Shown: one piece after another, positions 33,050-45,186 of the stretch
Layout of the letters: every line of letters starts with the position of its first letter
How positions within the stretch are numbered: the first letter of the stretch is position 1
DNA from: Massospora cicadina
Taxonomy: Eukaryota; Entomophthoromycota; Entomophthoromycetes; Entomophthorales; Entomophthoraceae
Direction of reading: 5' to 3'
Length of the DNA: 64,000 bases
Assembly (NCBI GenBank): GCA_022478985.1
Contig: JAKSZP010000190.1
Coordinates: forward strand, 87,253-151,252
Made by a program: the position numbers and the translations under genes
The notes under the pieces: generated by a model
Told to the model about the DNA's origin: nothing
Seen by the model: the letters and a program-made list of their open reading frames with translations, nothing else
Databases searched by the model: none

Positions 33050-34300
33050 TAATTCCTTGATGGCAGCTGACTCTTTTGCCTGGACCACTTTGATCTGATC
33101 CTTTAGCTTCTTACAGTTCACGGTGAAATGTCCTTTCCCACCACATGGGTAGCAGACCTTTTACTTCTTATTCAACCTTCTAAATTCTTTGGGCTTATTC
33201 CCCAGAACAGTTAAATTGGTCATTTCTTTGGCACCTTTGTTCCCCTTCATGGGATTCAGATTGCATACTGGATTGTATTTGAAGCTTCTATTTGGGGCAT
33301 CAGATGTCGCTCCCAAATTCTTCAAATTATCTACCATTTGAAATGTAATTATTTCTATTACAAACATGGAAGACATCATGCATTGTAAATCACGATAGGG
33401 CTGAAGGGCCGCTTATAAGGCGATTCTGGCATTGAAGTCATCCAATACTTTTGCTCCAACAAGGATCTGCGACTCCTGATAGAACCAATCCTTGAAGCTT
33501 GCTAGAGACTCGTCTTTATGGAACTGGATTCCCATAAACTCCTGTTTGCACTTCAACATGAACGTCAGACTCCCAAATTCCTTCATGATGGCCACCTTTG
33601 CCTCCATATATGACCAGCTTTCCCCCTACATATGAGGTAACACTAATTTCTGACATTCAGTGTCTAGTCAATTCATGACTGTCAACACCTCTTGATGATC
33701 TTCATAGCCATACATGGTCATATTGAACAGTCAGAAAAATGCTGGGGCGTTATCCCAATGGAATGTTGGCAATTTTGGAGTTTCCTTAGATTCCTCAGAG
33801 TTATCTCTGGCTGATTCTCTAGGTTTAGCCACTCGGCTCACTTGAGGAGTGACTTCAGGTGTCATCTCCAAAATGGCAGCAAAAGCGGGAAGCATGTTTT
33901 TTGGGGTATTTGACTTCCCAAGTATTGTGTGAGTACTTCTTTCTTCAGCACCACTTGCCATATCTGGCTCACAACCGCATTTGTGAGTTTTAAGTTCCTT
34001 GACCCGTTTGATCAGTTGCTCTATATCAGCGCTGAAATTTCCTAAATGAACGCAATCCACTTCTCACTCCGTTTTCAAACATACGACCTCTCAAATGAGA
34101 TACCCTTCTTTCATCTTCAACGAAGTTACTTTCTCAAGTAACTCATTCCTGAAACTCACAACATTATTGATCCCTTCCACTGTCTTGGTGACTCGTTCTT
34201 CCAAGGCTGCAAATTCCTGATGATCTACTGAATTTAGTGCATTCTGATTTAAAGTGGCTAACTCCATCCACAGTTTGCATAACTCATCTTTGTATGACAT
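33050..34300 (-). pseudogene. Element B gag with CCHC knuckle, broken
   Basis: The start at 34300 (MSYKDELCKLWMELATLNQN) opens an N-terminal coiled-coil-like part with EEFAALEERVTKTVEG-type sequence. A proline- and serine-rich stretch follows, then PKLPTFHWDNAPAFF. The capsid part includes MTMYGYED, GESWSYMEAKVAIMKEFGS and KDESLASFKDWFYQESQILV. An intact knuckle CYPCGGKGHFTVNC lies at 33113-33154. Three frames are needed. It is the reference for the split gag of element F. Confidence 0.82.
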
Positions 34301-34330
34301 TCTTATAGAATTTTCAACTCTACTATACCC

Positions 34331-34345
34331 CTGTAGTGAGCACAA
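34331..34345 (-). promoter_or_regulatory. Primer-binding site of element B
   Basis: Minus strand TTGTGCTCACTACAG. The first bases are TTG instead of TGG. It adjoins the LTR end at 34349. Confidence 0.75.
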
Positions 34346-34348
34346 ACT

Positions 34349-35501
34349 TGGAAATTTTATTGAAGGTTGCTATCAGCAAACCACCAAGTAATCTTTTTAC
34401 TGCACAGGTTCGGTTTCTTGTGCACTTTGTCTGCGTTGTATAGTATATTGGATTATCAGTTGATAATAGTATGACGACTATTATCCATAGTTGAGTGTGA
34501 AATATTATATCTCAGCCCAACGCTCAGCCAGTCTTCCCAATAAAATACTTGAGATGTCATGATCTAGGGATTTGTTCCCTTGTTCTGTCCAACCTGATCT
34601 TCTCTGAGATTCCCTGGTGACAGTCTCTTTGGTATAACACACAGTCAGCAGCAATCACCAATTGTTTCTCCTTTTTCTCTAGATCCCCGCTCAGATCTTT
34701 ACTCTTTTCACTAAGAGCCTCCCAATTATTGCACACAGTAATAATATCCATGAGAAGAATAGAACAAATGAAAAGTCTATAATAGTTTACTCCTTAAACT
34801 ATATACTGGATAAAAACTATTGAACTTCTTTAAAAAATGATGTTCTTGTAAATTACTGTTTTTATTATAAGTGAATTCTAGGGAATTTATAGTGTGGATT
34901 CAGTCATCTAGCCCTCAGTTGACACCTCTTCGATGAAACAGCAGCCATTGCCATTGAATCACCCATCCTCATCTCAGCAGCGATGGTCTTCCTCATCCTG
35001 GCTAGGATTCTGTCGTTGGACATCCTCAAGACCTAAACGTAAAGAGTCAGAAAATGTGTCCCTAACATTTTCATCTTGATCCAATTGAACCAACCATATT
35101 TGGCTAGCAACCTGCTTAGGTAATGGGACTTATTACCCATTAAAGCAGGTCATGCACCAACTAATTGATTTGCTAGTTGCAGGTGACATCACTCGCCTTA
35201 CAACTTGCTATTTATACCTAATCAGTCATTGATGAAACCTGACCGATCCCAATCAGTACACCTGATAGTTAATCACTATAAGATGCCCCTATTTCGTTGG
35301 CAACTCCACCCAACAAGATCTTAAGCATTCATCTATATCGATCCCTGATGGATACAACCAGGCGAATATCATAAAATCCCCCAAATGTAGTTACTCCATG
35401 AATTGGGCCAACTAATTTTTAATTCACCTCACCTTAGGGAATTATCCCCTAGCGATTCCTGGTAATCTAGCAGGCTGGGAATATGGGCAAAAATCCCAAC
35501 A
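34349..35501 (-). repeat. Element B 5' LTR
   Basis: 1,153 bp pairing with 25970-27114. The start TGTTGGGATTTTTGCC is at 35501 on the minus strand. Confidence 0.88.
34462..34485. other. Conserved LTR hairpin (B 5' LTR)
   Basis: Same stem and loop as 26080-26103. It overlaps a second possible stem TTATCA and TGATAA just upstream. Confidence 0.75.
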
Positions 35502-35696
35502 GTTCCCAAATATGAATGGAAAATTTACGCCTAAAATTGGCTGGAAGGATTGGGGCAATTATAATAAGCCTAGTGAATTTTTAACAGTCTGAATACCTAA
35601 AACCATTGGCAATATTGAGGATCAATCTATGGAACTTCATCTTAATTAAGCATGCAGGATAATAATAAACAAGCAAGCAATCCTTAGATTTTCACA
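35502..35696 (+). repeat. Element A 5' LTR, last part
   Basis: Begins with GTTCC, the target duplication of B. It aligns with 47537-47728 up to GATTTTCACA. Confidence 0.88.
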
Positions 35697-35698
35697 AC

Positions 35699-35709
35699 TG
35701 GTGCTCACT
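35699..35709 (+). promoter_or_regulatory. Primer-binding site of element A
   Basis: TGGTGCTCACT two bases after the LTR end. It shares its first 11 bases with element C and then diverges. Confidence 0.75.
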
Positions 35710-35789
35710 CAAAACTGGTGACACTCTCTGTAATAAATTCCAGTAACCAATTCCTGGCAGATTTGGCCAGATGAAAAAGTGACATCAAA

Positions 35790-37214
35790 ATGGAAACTAG
35801 CAACAAGGCCATCTCAGATTATTTTACCAGTCACCAAGGCTCCAAAGATGGTACCTCCTACTCCCAAAATCTTGTCAAAGTGAAGGGAGATCATGCAGCA
35901 AAACCAGTCGTCCCAAATAAGGATTAGGATGATGTCTTGAACAAAGAGGAATTTTCAAAAATTTGGATGGTTGTGCCAAGATTGCAGGCCAGAAACACTG
36001 AAATTACTCAGGAGATTTGGGAACTCAGAATGCAACTACCAACTGCAAATTCTCAAGAAGTTAGTATGGGCAAAAGACATTAAAAAATAAAGTCCAATCA
36101 AGATTTATTTAAAGAAAAGCATGACAACCTCAAAAAAAAAGCGGCCAATGCTCACTCAGCTTTGACAAAAAAGAAAAAGGAAAAAGCTCTGCCTATTAAG
36201 CCAAAAGAAAGTTTGGAAAAACTAAGGGCCAAAATTAAGAATCAGAATCCAGTAGTTCAGAGCAATATCATGAAACTTAATTATTGTAAATTGACACTGA
36301 TGCAGAAATAGATGTTTTGAACATCCGTTCTATGCCTAGAATCCTGGCAGCAATCCCAACTCCATATACTCCCCAATGGGAAAGAGGGCCAATTATGATT
36401 GATGATACTTCAAGACGTTCAAGAAGAAGTACAACCCCTATGCCTGAAACTGGGTGAGATAACTTTAAACCACTGAATTTACCAAAGTTTTATAAAGATG
36501 GGAACGTTCACTGTTTCCTCAAGTTATTTATAAAATCAATTAGGGGAGCATCAGATCATGCAAAAGGATCAGCACTGATTGACTCACTCGATGCTCATAG
36601 CTGTGACCTTGTTATGCCTTATTTAGGCGAAAATTGGTTCTATATGGATGCCAAAATTGCATTAACAAAACAGTTTGGAGGTCCTGAGAAATTAGAAACC
36701 CAAAAAAGATAGCTCCTTAATATTAAATTTAAAAAGAATGAGACTATTAAGGACTTTGTGGATAGATTTTTCCATGAGGCACAAGTTCTGCGTGGGTGCA
36801 ATGCAATAGATAAGTTTGAAACCAATATTGTAATGGAGCACGCAATTATGCCCTTCTGTGAACTGCACAATGCATGTTACCTGCATTTAATGGAAGCTTG
36901 GAAATCCAAGAGCTTACCAACTACTTGAAAAGTGTTCCCATAATTTCAATACCCCTAATTGGTCCAAAGATAAGCAAAAATCCCAATTTTCAGGCCCAAA
37001 AAGCAACAATATGTATGACCAGGGGAAAAATTTCCAAACTATGAACCAAAAATTAGAGCAAAAGCAGCAAACAGGGCCGATTACATGCCACAACTGTGGT
37101 CAAAAGGGGCACTTTGCTAGTGAATGCTACAGACGGTCCAACAAAAAGCCTGGGGTCAACTTTGCTCTAGAAATCAACAGTGATAGTGAGGCAGGAAAAG
37201 AGCAGGTGGATTAG
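35790..37214 (+). pseudogene. Element A gag with CCHC knuckle, broken
   Basis: A start at 35790 opens METSNKAISDYFTSHQGSKD. A lysine-rich helical part follows (KKKAANAHSALTKKKKEKAL). The capsid part reads LNLPKFYKDGNVHCFLKLF, CDLVMPYLGENWFYMDAKIA and NETIKDFVDRFFHEAQVLRG. An intact knuckle CHNCGQKGHFASEC lies at 37089-37130. Stops at the GAT-TAG near 35925 and at several later sites, plus frameshifts, inactivate it. The protease follows 400 bases downstream. Confidence 0.82.
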
Positions 37215-37315
37215 AGGCAGAATGCTCTAACTCCACCAATTTCTAAACCATTCCACCCGACCCTGGTGAGCTCTTTAGGGCTGAAGATGTCGCTGAAAAT
37301 AACCTTAACCATATC

Positions 37316-38063
37316 ATGTCTAATGATGTCATGATGGTCACTAATTGGGCCACAGCAAAAGCAACTAAACCCTTAAAATTACCAAAGAAGCCTGAGCAGA
37401 GGTATCAAAACCTTATTCAAAGCGAATTATTGGACAGGGTTTGGACCTATCCAGATGTTCAACTGCCCTACCTAAGCTTTACAACATTCAAGCAGCTATT
37501 CCCATGAAGATCTTAGCAGATAGCTTACCATATTTTGCTCAAGTCTGAAATCACACCTGGAATTGGACAGCAGTCACAGTATTCACACAATAAATACCTC
37601 TGAAAACTATTCTGAATGAACTTATGTGGACATAGCAATGAACAAGGTGCAAGTTTGGGCCATTGTTGATAGTGGTGCTCCTATCAATATAGTCAGTACA
37701 AAATTGGTTAAAAAACTAAAAATTGCACCCGATGTTGCCCAATGTCAGGAAGATGGAACAGTTGGAGCACATACAACCAAATCGCTGGGCGCCTACAGTA
37801 CCCTACCTCTCAGATTTGGATCTTTTGTAGTAATAGCACCCGCTATAGTATTGCCAAATATGGACTATGATATCCTAATTGGGACTGATTTCCTAAAAAA
37901 TATGGAGTTGCTACTAATCATAAGGACGATACTCTCACCATTCTTGGCCAGACCATTCCACTTTACTATAACTGAGATATGGCAGTTGAGAATAAGAAAC
38001 CCAGCCTATTCATAAATCTGGCCTACAAAGAAGGAGTCATTATGATTGAGTATGTCAAAGCAC
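37316..38063 (+). pseudogene. Element A protease region, cut by LINE-A copy 2
   Basis: The frame 37626-38015 reads VQVWAIVDSGAPINIVSTK, KKLKIAPD, then LGAYSTLPLRFGS and DYDILIGTDFLKNME. This is a well-kept retropepsin with Asp-Ser-Gly and the ILIGTDFL end motif. A frame upstream (37316-37507) belongs to the gag-protease spacer. The pol sequence stops at 38063 at the LINE target site and resumes at 43376. Confidence 0.85.
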
Positions 38064-38080
38064 ATTCAAAGATAAAAACA
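38064..38080 (+). repeat. Left target duplication of LINE-A copy 2
   Basis: Seventeen bases, ATTCAAAGATAAAAACA, identical to 43359-43375. Confidence 0.92.
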
Positions 38081-38179
38081 CACAATTCTTTTCTTTCTCG
38101 TTGCAAACACTTTTGCAACCTATTCAATTCAAGTCTGAATCTAGTTTGATAGTCTCATAGAGGAAATTAGTCTGCGCCC

Positions 38180-39622
38180 ATGTCAGGGAGCAGTTGGGCA
38201 AGCAAGATAAGAGGAGCAGGTGGAAGGCCCGCGACCTCCAACATTCGAAAACGCCCCGGAGAATCTGGCAGAATAGACAAAAATCTTAAAAATCTGGCAG
38301 TCACAATTTCCCCGGAGATACTCACATGGCAAGCATGATGCAACCAGTACATCAACACACCACACTCCCAACCACTTTTTTCGGTGGGATTTGGAGTCCG
38401 CGTGTATCTGGACATCCAAAAAATGGCTTTATGGGAAAAATTTTGTGAAGATGTGCACACAATTTTCCCAACCGCGGTGTACATCGCATCTCACTCCATG
38501 TCACGCTGTTGGCTGGACCTAGGTTTCGAAAGAAAATAGCAGCAGATGAGGCTGCAGCGGTGCGCATAGTGGTTGACCTCCCTGAAGGGCAATGGGTTGT
38601 CAAAACCAAATGCACCAGATGGACAAAATCAAACCAAATTTTCCTCACGTTTGACTTTTTGCCTACTACAGTAAAACGTGACATTTTTGGAACAACACCT
38701 GAAAGGTGGTCTCGCCATATACGGTGAAATACAATCTTTCAAAATGCAATGCATCACACTGATGCCACACCTGTGCACCAGCAAAGCCATTGCAGTTCTG
38801 ACCCCAACTGAGGAGATCGCAAAGGACCTAACCCAGATCCCGCACTCCACTTTTATTGATATCACAGGGCATACCACCCACCCATTCCAGGTGACCGTGG
38901 ACAGCGCGCCCCCCATTTGCACCCACTGTGATGCGTTCGGCCATAAGGCGCATGCGTGCCCCATCAAGGAGGGCGTCACATTCCAAGAGCACCCCTCAGC
39001 GGCCATGGCCAATGGAGAGGCGCACTATGAACCAACTGCAAGCATTAAAGAGGCTTTCCCGTGGGAAGCACAAGGCTACTACCTATTGGTAAAGCCTATC
39101 TCCCCGCAAGAACAGAAGAAGGCCAAGCAGGCCCATAGGGCCGCGGCCAAGGAAATGGCCAAGGCCACCACCGCTATCCCACACTCACAACGCCAGGAGG
39201 GCATGGAAACCTTCGCGGTGGAAGCAACTCGGGAATCCATCATCCAATCAGATTGAGAAGCCCATGCCGAGCAGGCCACTCAACCTGAGGATCCAATGGG
39301 AGACTCAATCTCACCCAATCGTTGCACCCAAGCTCCAGTCAAAACTGACTTGGGACCTATCCCAACTGAAAAAAAAAAATTTTGACCCACTCAACGGTGC
39401 ACCAAACTCATCTGCACAGCAAAAAATTCGTCCAATGTTGGGAAAACAAAAAGCGAAGGCCAAAGCCAACATGACTCTTTCCACAAAAATCAACAAAAAC
39501 TCCAATAGCGTTGCTGCTGACATCTGCACTGCTGTAAAAGCCCGTGGGGACCTAGAAGAGGCTGGTGGGCCCGGGGGCCCTCCCCTCACACCTAAGGTGC
39601 GATGGGGGAAACCTTCACTTTA
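38180..39622 (+). pseudogene. LINE-A copy 2 ORF1, broken
   Basis: The start at 38180 corresponds to MSGSSWASK. Frames change early (about 38240-38510). From 38678 to 39256 one open frame of 192 codons covers LEQHLKGGLAIYGEI, MPHLCTSKAIAVLTPTEE, the intact knuckle CTHCDAFGHKAHAC at about 38919-38960, and the acidic-basic C-terminal part. A stop at 39254-39256 and a frame change separate the lysine-rich end (39264-39623). The stop that ends ORF1 in copy 3 is CGA here (39600-39602), so the frame runs on past the ORF2 start. Confidence 0.82.
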
Positions 39623-42600
39623 AGGATGTTGAATATCACTGGACTCAAGGCCTCCCCATCCTGGGCTAGGAAACTGAGTTTTTTACAACACACTTTACCT
39701 GTGAATATCCTGGCCATCCAGGAATCCCACTGTCCATGAGGTTCTGAGGAAGCTTGGAAAACAATGCTCCTCCCATCCCTATCCTTTTGGTTGAAGCACT
39801 GTGGGGTGCTAATTTGGAAAAATAATTTTTTCAAATTCGTATCCTCAGAAATATTCCTAAATGGCTGAGTGCTCATCGTCACCTTCTCGTGGGCCAACGT
39901 AGCACACGCAATCATCAACATCTATGCCCCAAATGGTGCACACGAGCGTCAGGAATTTTTCTCATTGGTTAAATCCCTCCCGCTACCCCCTGATTCTTTC
40001 CTAGTCAGCGACATGAACTGTTGGCTAACCTCACCAACAGACCGGTGGCCTCCCTCACCCCACGCCCCACAGGGTCACATAGAACTACGCGTTCTAAAGG
40101 CCACCCTTGGGTTAATGGATGCGCTGCCGCAACATGCCCCACTGCTCAAAAACATGATGCGTCCCCACGTCCACAACAGTCAATTAAGGTCCATGACCCA
40201 CATCGACCTTATTCTAACACCAGCGAAATTCCAACCCCACATCTCCCACTTCAAAACAATGAAAATGGAATTCTTTAACCATCGACTGGTCTTGATAACC
40301 TACCACCTACCTGTCACAGTTGCTAAGGCCCCACATTGGTGCAAAATCCGCCCCCCCGAGCTCGCATCACCAGGATTTTCCACATGGGTGGAAGAGGCAA
40401 CTTTGGCAAAGAAGTTTGTTGCACCATTTTGTGTGGACCCCATTTCCACATGGGCAACTTTCAAAGAGGACACCATCTGCCACTCTCGCCATCTCTCCTC
40501 CAGATGCTCATGAGCCACATCGGTGGTTATCTCGCACACTCTGGCAGAATTGGCACACTTGGAGTCCAACATTCCAGCTACAGGATACAGCCCTGCATGG
40601 GGCCAGAAGTGGGCGGAGGCAGCCACCCACCTCAACGCACTCGAAAGGCAACACAAACATCGGGTTTGTGTTCAATACAGGGCCACATGCATCACAAAAG
40701 GTGACAAGTGCACCGCATATTTCTTTGAAAAATTTTTGCCCCATGCTAGAGCGTGGCCTGCATACAGGTGCGAAGATCAGATATTTCTATTGTGGATATA
40801 CCAGCCAAAGTGGCAATCAAAATGCAATAATATTACTCCGGGTTGTACCAAGCTGAACCAATTCAGCTGGCCAAAGTGGCAGAATTTCTTGACCGAGCTC
40901 ATATCTGCACCATTTTCTGGTACCCGGAAATAATGAATTTAATTACTCTGAATGAATTATGGACAGCCATTCGCGGTGCGCCAAACCAAAAATGTCCAGG
41001 CCCAGATGGCATTCCATATGAGTTCTACAAAAAATAATTTAAATATATATCCCCTCTTCTGCTTGCCTCACTTAACCAAAGCCTGTTGGAAATGCGCCTC
41101 CTACCAGGAGGACATGAGTCCTTTACTGTCACACTCTTCAAGAAAGGTGATAAGCTTGACTTAGCCAACTGGCACCCTATTTCTCTGACAAACACAGACA
41201 AAAAATTTTAACAAAAATTATGGCTAACCGATTAGGGACTGTAGCATCTGCCACCATCTCCCCAGAACAATTCGGTTTCATCCCCAGAAGGTTGATTTGG
41301 GATAACGTGCACTCTGTGGATAATGTATGTCAGTCCACAGTCTCTGGGGCACTTATATTCTTGGACCAACAAAAGGCCTATGATAGAGTAAACTGGGAAT
41401 ACCTCAGGGCCTGCCTCCATCAATTCTGCTTACCCCCTTGCTTCATCAAATGGCGATGCTGCTCACGGAATCTGCAACAATGGCAGTACGTGGCCCTGGC
41501 TTCCTAACAGAAGTAGTCCGCCCTCAAAGGGGCTTGCAACAAGGGGACCCCCTCAGCCCACTCTTATACAACTTCAGCCTTGACCCACTACTGCAAAATG
41601 TATATGCTCAACTCACTGAGGTTCATGTGCCAGGCCAAGCCCCAGTCAAGATATTGGTGTTCGCAGATGATTGTGTGGTTGTGGTGTCTAATAATCAAGA
41701 TGCACGCGCGCTTGAAGCTCTCATCCAAAAATATTTCCGGGTAAGCAACGCGGCACTGAACGCCTCCAAAACCGAAATCATCCTCCTTGGTCGGTTTCAG
41801 AACTGCTGGTCCCCAGCAATTAGTGACCAACCTGGCCCATCTACTCGCCCATGTCCACGCCTTACTAACCCAACACACACCGCTCCACTTGTGCTCCCCT
41901 TCATGCCACGTCCTACCACAGGACCGGTGCGCCATCTGGGCATGTGGATGGAGGCAGGCGGATACGCGTCAGCAGTAATGGAATGCCATATACTGGACAA
42001 CGTGACGAAGCGAATCGCCTCTCTCAGAGCCCACCCTACTACCCTCACTGGCAGGGTTGTTTTAGCCAACTCTATGCTCCTATCCAAAGTCTGGTTCGGA
42101 GCCCATGCCATCCCCTTCTCCCCAAGCTTCTTCAAATCCTTGTATGCCTTGCTGCAAGGATGGCTTTGGTCAGGCCGCCCTCCACCAGTGCGGCTAGAGG
42201 TCATGTTTGGCCCTCATCATCATGGTGGCATGGGCCTGCTTAACTTCAAAGCCCATGCTGCCAAGATCCTGGGCACCTGGATCGCGGCCGTCACCACTCC
42301 TACACTCCCATCCCAACACTGGTCCCGCGCAGCCTGCTCCAACTTCTCCCGAGCCTTGGGCCTCAACAATCCATCAAACCCCCACTCTCTGATGAAATAC
42401 CTCGCATCACACACATTGGCCACAGGTCCTCACGGGACAAAAACCCACTACAAACGAATCCTACTCTCCATGCAGAGCGCAGAGTGGAGAATTTGTATTA
42501 GCGGACATACAACCCAAAGAGGCCGCCCCTCTCCTCAGTTCACACAAGAGGTACAAGGGCTACCCATCCATGATGGCGTGATCCCCATTCGGCCCCATGT

Positions 42601-43225
42601 CCTATCCAGGGTGGACTACCTGGACATGATGGTCATCCCTTATTCCATTGAGACCCAAAAAACAATCTGGAAATATGTACATCACCCTCTGTTACAGCCT
42701 CAAGTCCGCTCCCATGTGTGGCACTGCCTGAGGTGGGTGTATCATACAGCTGAGCACTCTAACGCTTTACACTCATCCTGTGTCGTGTGTGGCCAGTATG
42801 GAACGCTGTTTCACCTGGAGAAGTGCCCCACCTCTAAGGTGATATGGCGCGAAGTTCGACGTCTGCTGGGCCAGGATCAAACGCATCCCTTCAGTCTGTC
42901 AAGAGATATGTTTGCTCTATCAATGGCCTCCTCCCTTCCACCCTCCCTCCATTCTCTGGTGTTTACAATCGCCATGTGGACCATCCACACGATTGTCTTA
43001 GATGCCATTGAAGGCTCCACCCCCATCCTCCCAGAAACTGTCCACAGATTCCAGTCTCATTTGGTGAATCACTTTCAAGCGTGGATGTTTGGATACCTCC
43101 CACCATGTCGCCAACAGCTGGTCTCCTCCTGGTTCCCAGTCTGGTTCATCAAATCATACCCCTTCCTCCACACGTGCTCTATAGTGGCTACGGCCCCTTC
43201 ACACGTTCCCTACCCCTCCCCATAA
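39602..43225 (+). pseudogene. LINE-A copy 2 ORF2, stop codons in the 5' half only
   Basis: The expected length is about 1,208 codons. The endonuclease part has a TGA at 39737-39739 in place of the CGA seen in copy 1, and SDH has become FNH near 40270. The frame 39869-40513 otherwise covers VSDMNCWLTSPTDRWP and THIDLILTPAKFQP. Frameshifts lie near 40500-41440. From 41438 to 43225 one open frame of 595 codons covers the RT palm (GLQQGDPLSPLLYN, FADDCVVVVSNNQDA), the thumb, the knuckle CVVCGQYGTLFHLEKC (one residue shorter before the last cysteine than in copies 1 and 3), and the helical C-terminus. No RNase H is seen. Confidence 0.88.
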
Positions 43226-43358
43226 GTGGCGTTCCCGCTGGCAACAAGAGATAGCATCGCTCCTCTGGGGTGCCTCCCCCGGTACTAATTTTATCTTTCC
43301 TGAGTCATATTCGTAAGTGTCCGTCCCATGGTCAGCCTTCCCCAAATTAAATTTAAAA

Positions 43359-43375
43359 ATTCAAAGATAAAAACA
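43359..43375 (+). repeat. Right target duplication of LINE-A copy 2
   Basis: Identical to 38064-38080. Element A resumes at once. Confidence 0.92.
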
Positions 43376-44640
43376 TTACCCACAAATATTGATGAGTCAA
43401 ATGGCATTCCACTTTGATCAAATCAAAGCATTACTATATCATCTGGAGATCAAGTAATTGTCCCAACGGGCTAACAATTATTATCCCAGAAGGACTTTAT
43501 GGTGAAGTGTATCAATAATGTCTAAATCTCGATTCAAACCAAACATTGCCCCTGGTATTATTATATCAGGCCACGGAGAAATACATATCTTATGTGCAAA
43601 CCTGCAAAATTGGCCCATCTCCATCAAGAGACATCAAAAAATCGCATTTCTTGATCTTATTCCTACCTCAGAAATTCACTTATTCCACAAGTTCAGAACT
43701 TTTGTCAAATTAGGGCTTCCTGATAAGACCTACTCAGCATAAATTATGTTGTTCCTATGGACAGTTTAAGCAACCTGACCAACTCTGAGAAAGGCTAATA
43801 TCAGGAGTTATTCTTTAAATATTAGGAAAAATTCCCATAAGATGCTTTTGACTTGGGATGTGCTAAGGGTGTCACCCACAAAGTTGATACCAGAGATTAT
43901 AAACCTATTTGATTATGCCCAATTAGATGCTTAAAATCCTAAGAAGAAGCTGTATCCAAAGAGATTAAGGAACTTCTCGATTTTGGCATGCTAGTACCTT
44001 CAAAAAGCCCATGGGCAGCACCAATTTTAATAATGAAGAAAAAGGATGGAAGCAACTGAGTAGTCATTGATTATTGGAAGCTAAACAACATCACAAAGAA
44101 GGACTCATACCCTCTGCTACAGATTGATGATGCCTTGGATAGGCTAGGGGTGCGAAGCTCTTCTCACCAATGGACCTTATCAGTGGGTATTGGCTTATAG
44201 ATCTTCCCTAAGAGAAGCGTGAGAAATGTGCAATTAAAACCCAAGAAGGCCTATTCCAGCTGATGAGAATGCCGCAAGGACTCTGCAATGCCCCAGCTAC
44301 TTTTCAGCGGGCTATGGAAAAAATTCTGGGAGATTTGAAGTTATCATGTGCACTAGTGTACCTTTATGATATCAACGTTTTCAGTCGCACTTTTGACGAC
44401 CACCTGGAGCACTTAGAGGAGGTTTTCAGAAGGCTAGCTGCTGCAAACTTAAAAATCAAGCTTAGAAAGTTCCAGTTCTTCAAAGACCAATTGAAATACC
44501 TTGGATTTGTAATTGATAAAGTAGGCCTTCAGCCCCAACCCTCCAAGCTGGATGCCATCTCCAAATTGAAATGGCCCAAATCCAAGTGCAATATTCAAGT
44601 ATTCCTAGGCATGATCAGGTAAATCACCAATTTATCACCA
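43376..44640 (+). pseudogene. Element A linker and reverse transcriptase, broken
   Basis: The linker reads NIAPGIIISGHGEIHILCANL (43540-43605). RT blocks are KKDGSN near 44040, SYPLLQIDDALDRL near 44110, LFSPMDLISGYWLIDLP and MRMPQGLCNAPATFQRAMEK. The catalytic box in the open frame 44263-44622 reads LVYLYDINVFSRTF. The normal box is YLDDI, so the first aspartate is tyrosine and the enzyme would be dead. FQFFKDQLKYLGFVIDKVGL is the thumb side. Confidence 0.85.
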
Positions 44641-45180
44641 AATTTTCAAAACTCGGAGAGCCACTTTTCTATCTACTTGGAAACAAGGTCCTATCCAACT
44701 GGAATTTAGCTTGCCAGGATGCATCTGACCAACTCCAATCAGCCCTATTGGGCGCACCTGTTCTTCAATACCCAGACTTTGATCACAATTTTAATGTCTA
44801 AACTGATGCATCCTGAACAGCAGTGGGGGCCGTTTTTTCCCAAGTTGGAGATGATGGTGAAGAACATCCAGTTGCCTTTTCTAGTTGGACCTTAAACATT
44901 CATGAAAGGTGCTACACAGTAATGGAATGAGAATGCTTAGACGTCATATATGCTTGCAGCAATTTCGGGTCTACCTTCATGGCACTCATTTCAAAGTTGT
45001 TACTGACCATGCTCCCTAAGATGGTTGAACAACTTAAGAGAATTTGAGGGCCAATTAGTCCGCAGGGTGTTAGAGCTTCAAGCTTACAACTACACCATCA
45101 ATCATCAAGCTGGGGCAAAACACCAAAATGCCAATTACCTATCCTGACTACTCACCATTGCAACACTTAGTCAGGTTGCC
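44641..45180 (+). pseudogene. Element A RNase H domain, broken
   Basis: LEP-FYLLGNKV and DHNFNV lead to TDAS near 44808, which is flanked by stops. GAVFSQVGDDGEEHPVAFSS, ERCYTVMEXECLDVIYAC and VVTDH-like sequence near 45000 follow. All catalytic blocks can be recognised, but stop codons interrupt three of them. Confidence 0.75.
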
Positions 45181-45186
45181 AATGAG

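Larger units (their letters stand above)
25970..35501 (-). mobile_element. Ty3/gypsy retrotransposon B, complete with both LTRs
   Basis: 9.53 kb with LTRs of 1,145 and 1,153 bp, starting TGTTGGGATTTTTGCC on the minus strand. The inside has a primer-binding site, gag, CCHC knuckle, protease, RT, RNase H, integrase, then about 2 kb without sense coding, and a polypurine tract AAGAGGGGGACA next to the 3' LTR. It is inserted in the 5' LTR of element A. It is the only gypsy element here with nothing nested inside it. Many stops still make it non-functional. Confidence 0.88.
38081..43358 (+). mobile_element. LINE-A copy 2, full-length
   Basis: 5.28 kb between perfect 17-bp duplications, collinear with copies 1 and 3. 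It has the 5' hairpin at 38100-38119 and the 3' tail CCCATGGTCAGCCTTCCCC. The perfect duplication and a 595-codon uninterrupted C-terminal half of ORF2 suggest a fairly recent insertion. It lies in the pol gene of element A. Confidence 0.93.

Noticed and set aside
37089..37130. Zinc finger of a host transcription factor
   Set aside because: CX2CX4HX4C spacing and position between capsid and protease identify a retrotransposon gag knuckle.
41588..42423. Minus-strand frames within LINE-A ORF2 (also 61667-62566)
   Set aside because: They are opposite-strand readings of the RT region; the plus strand carries clear RT and zinc-knuckle motifs.
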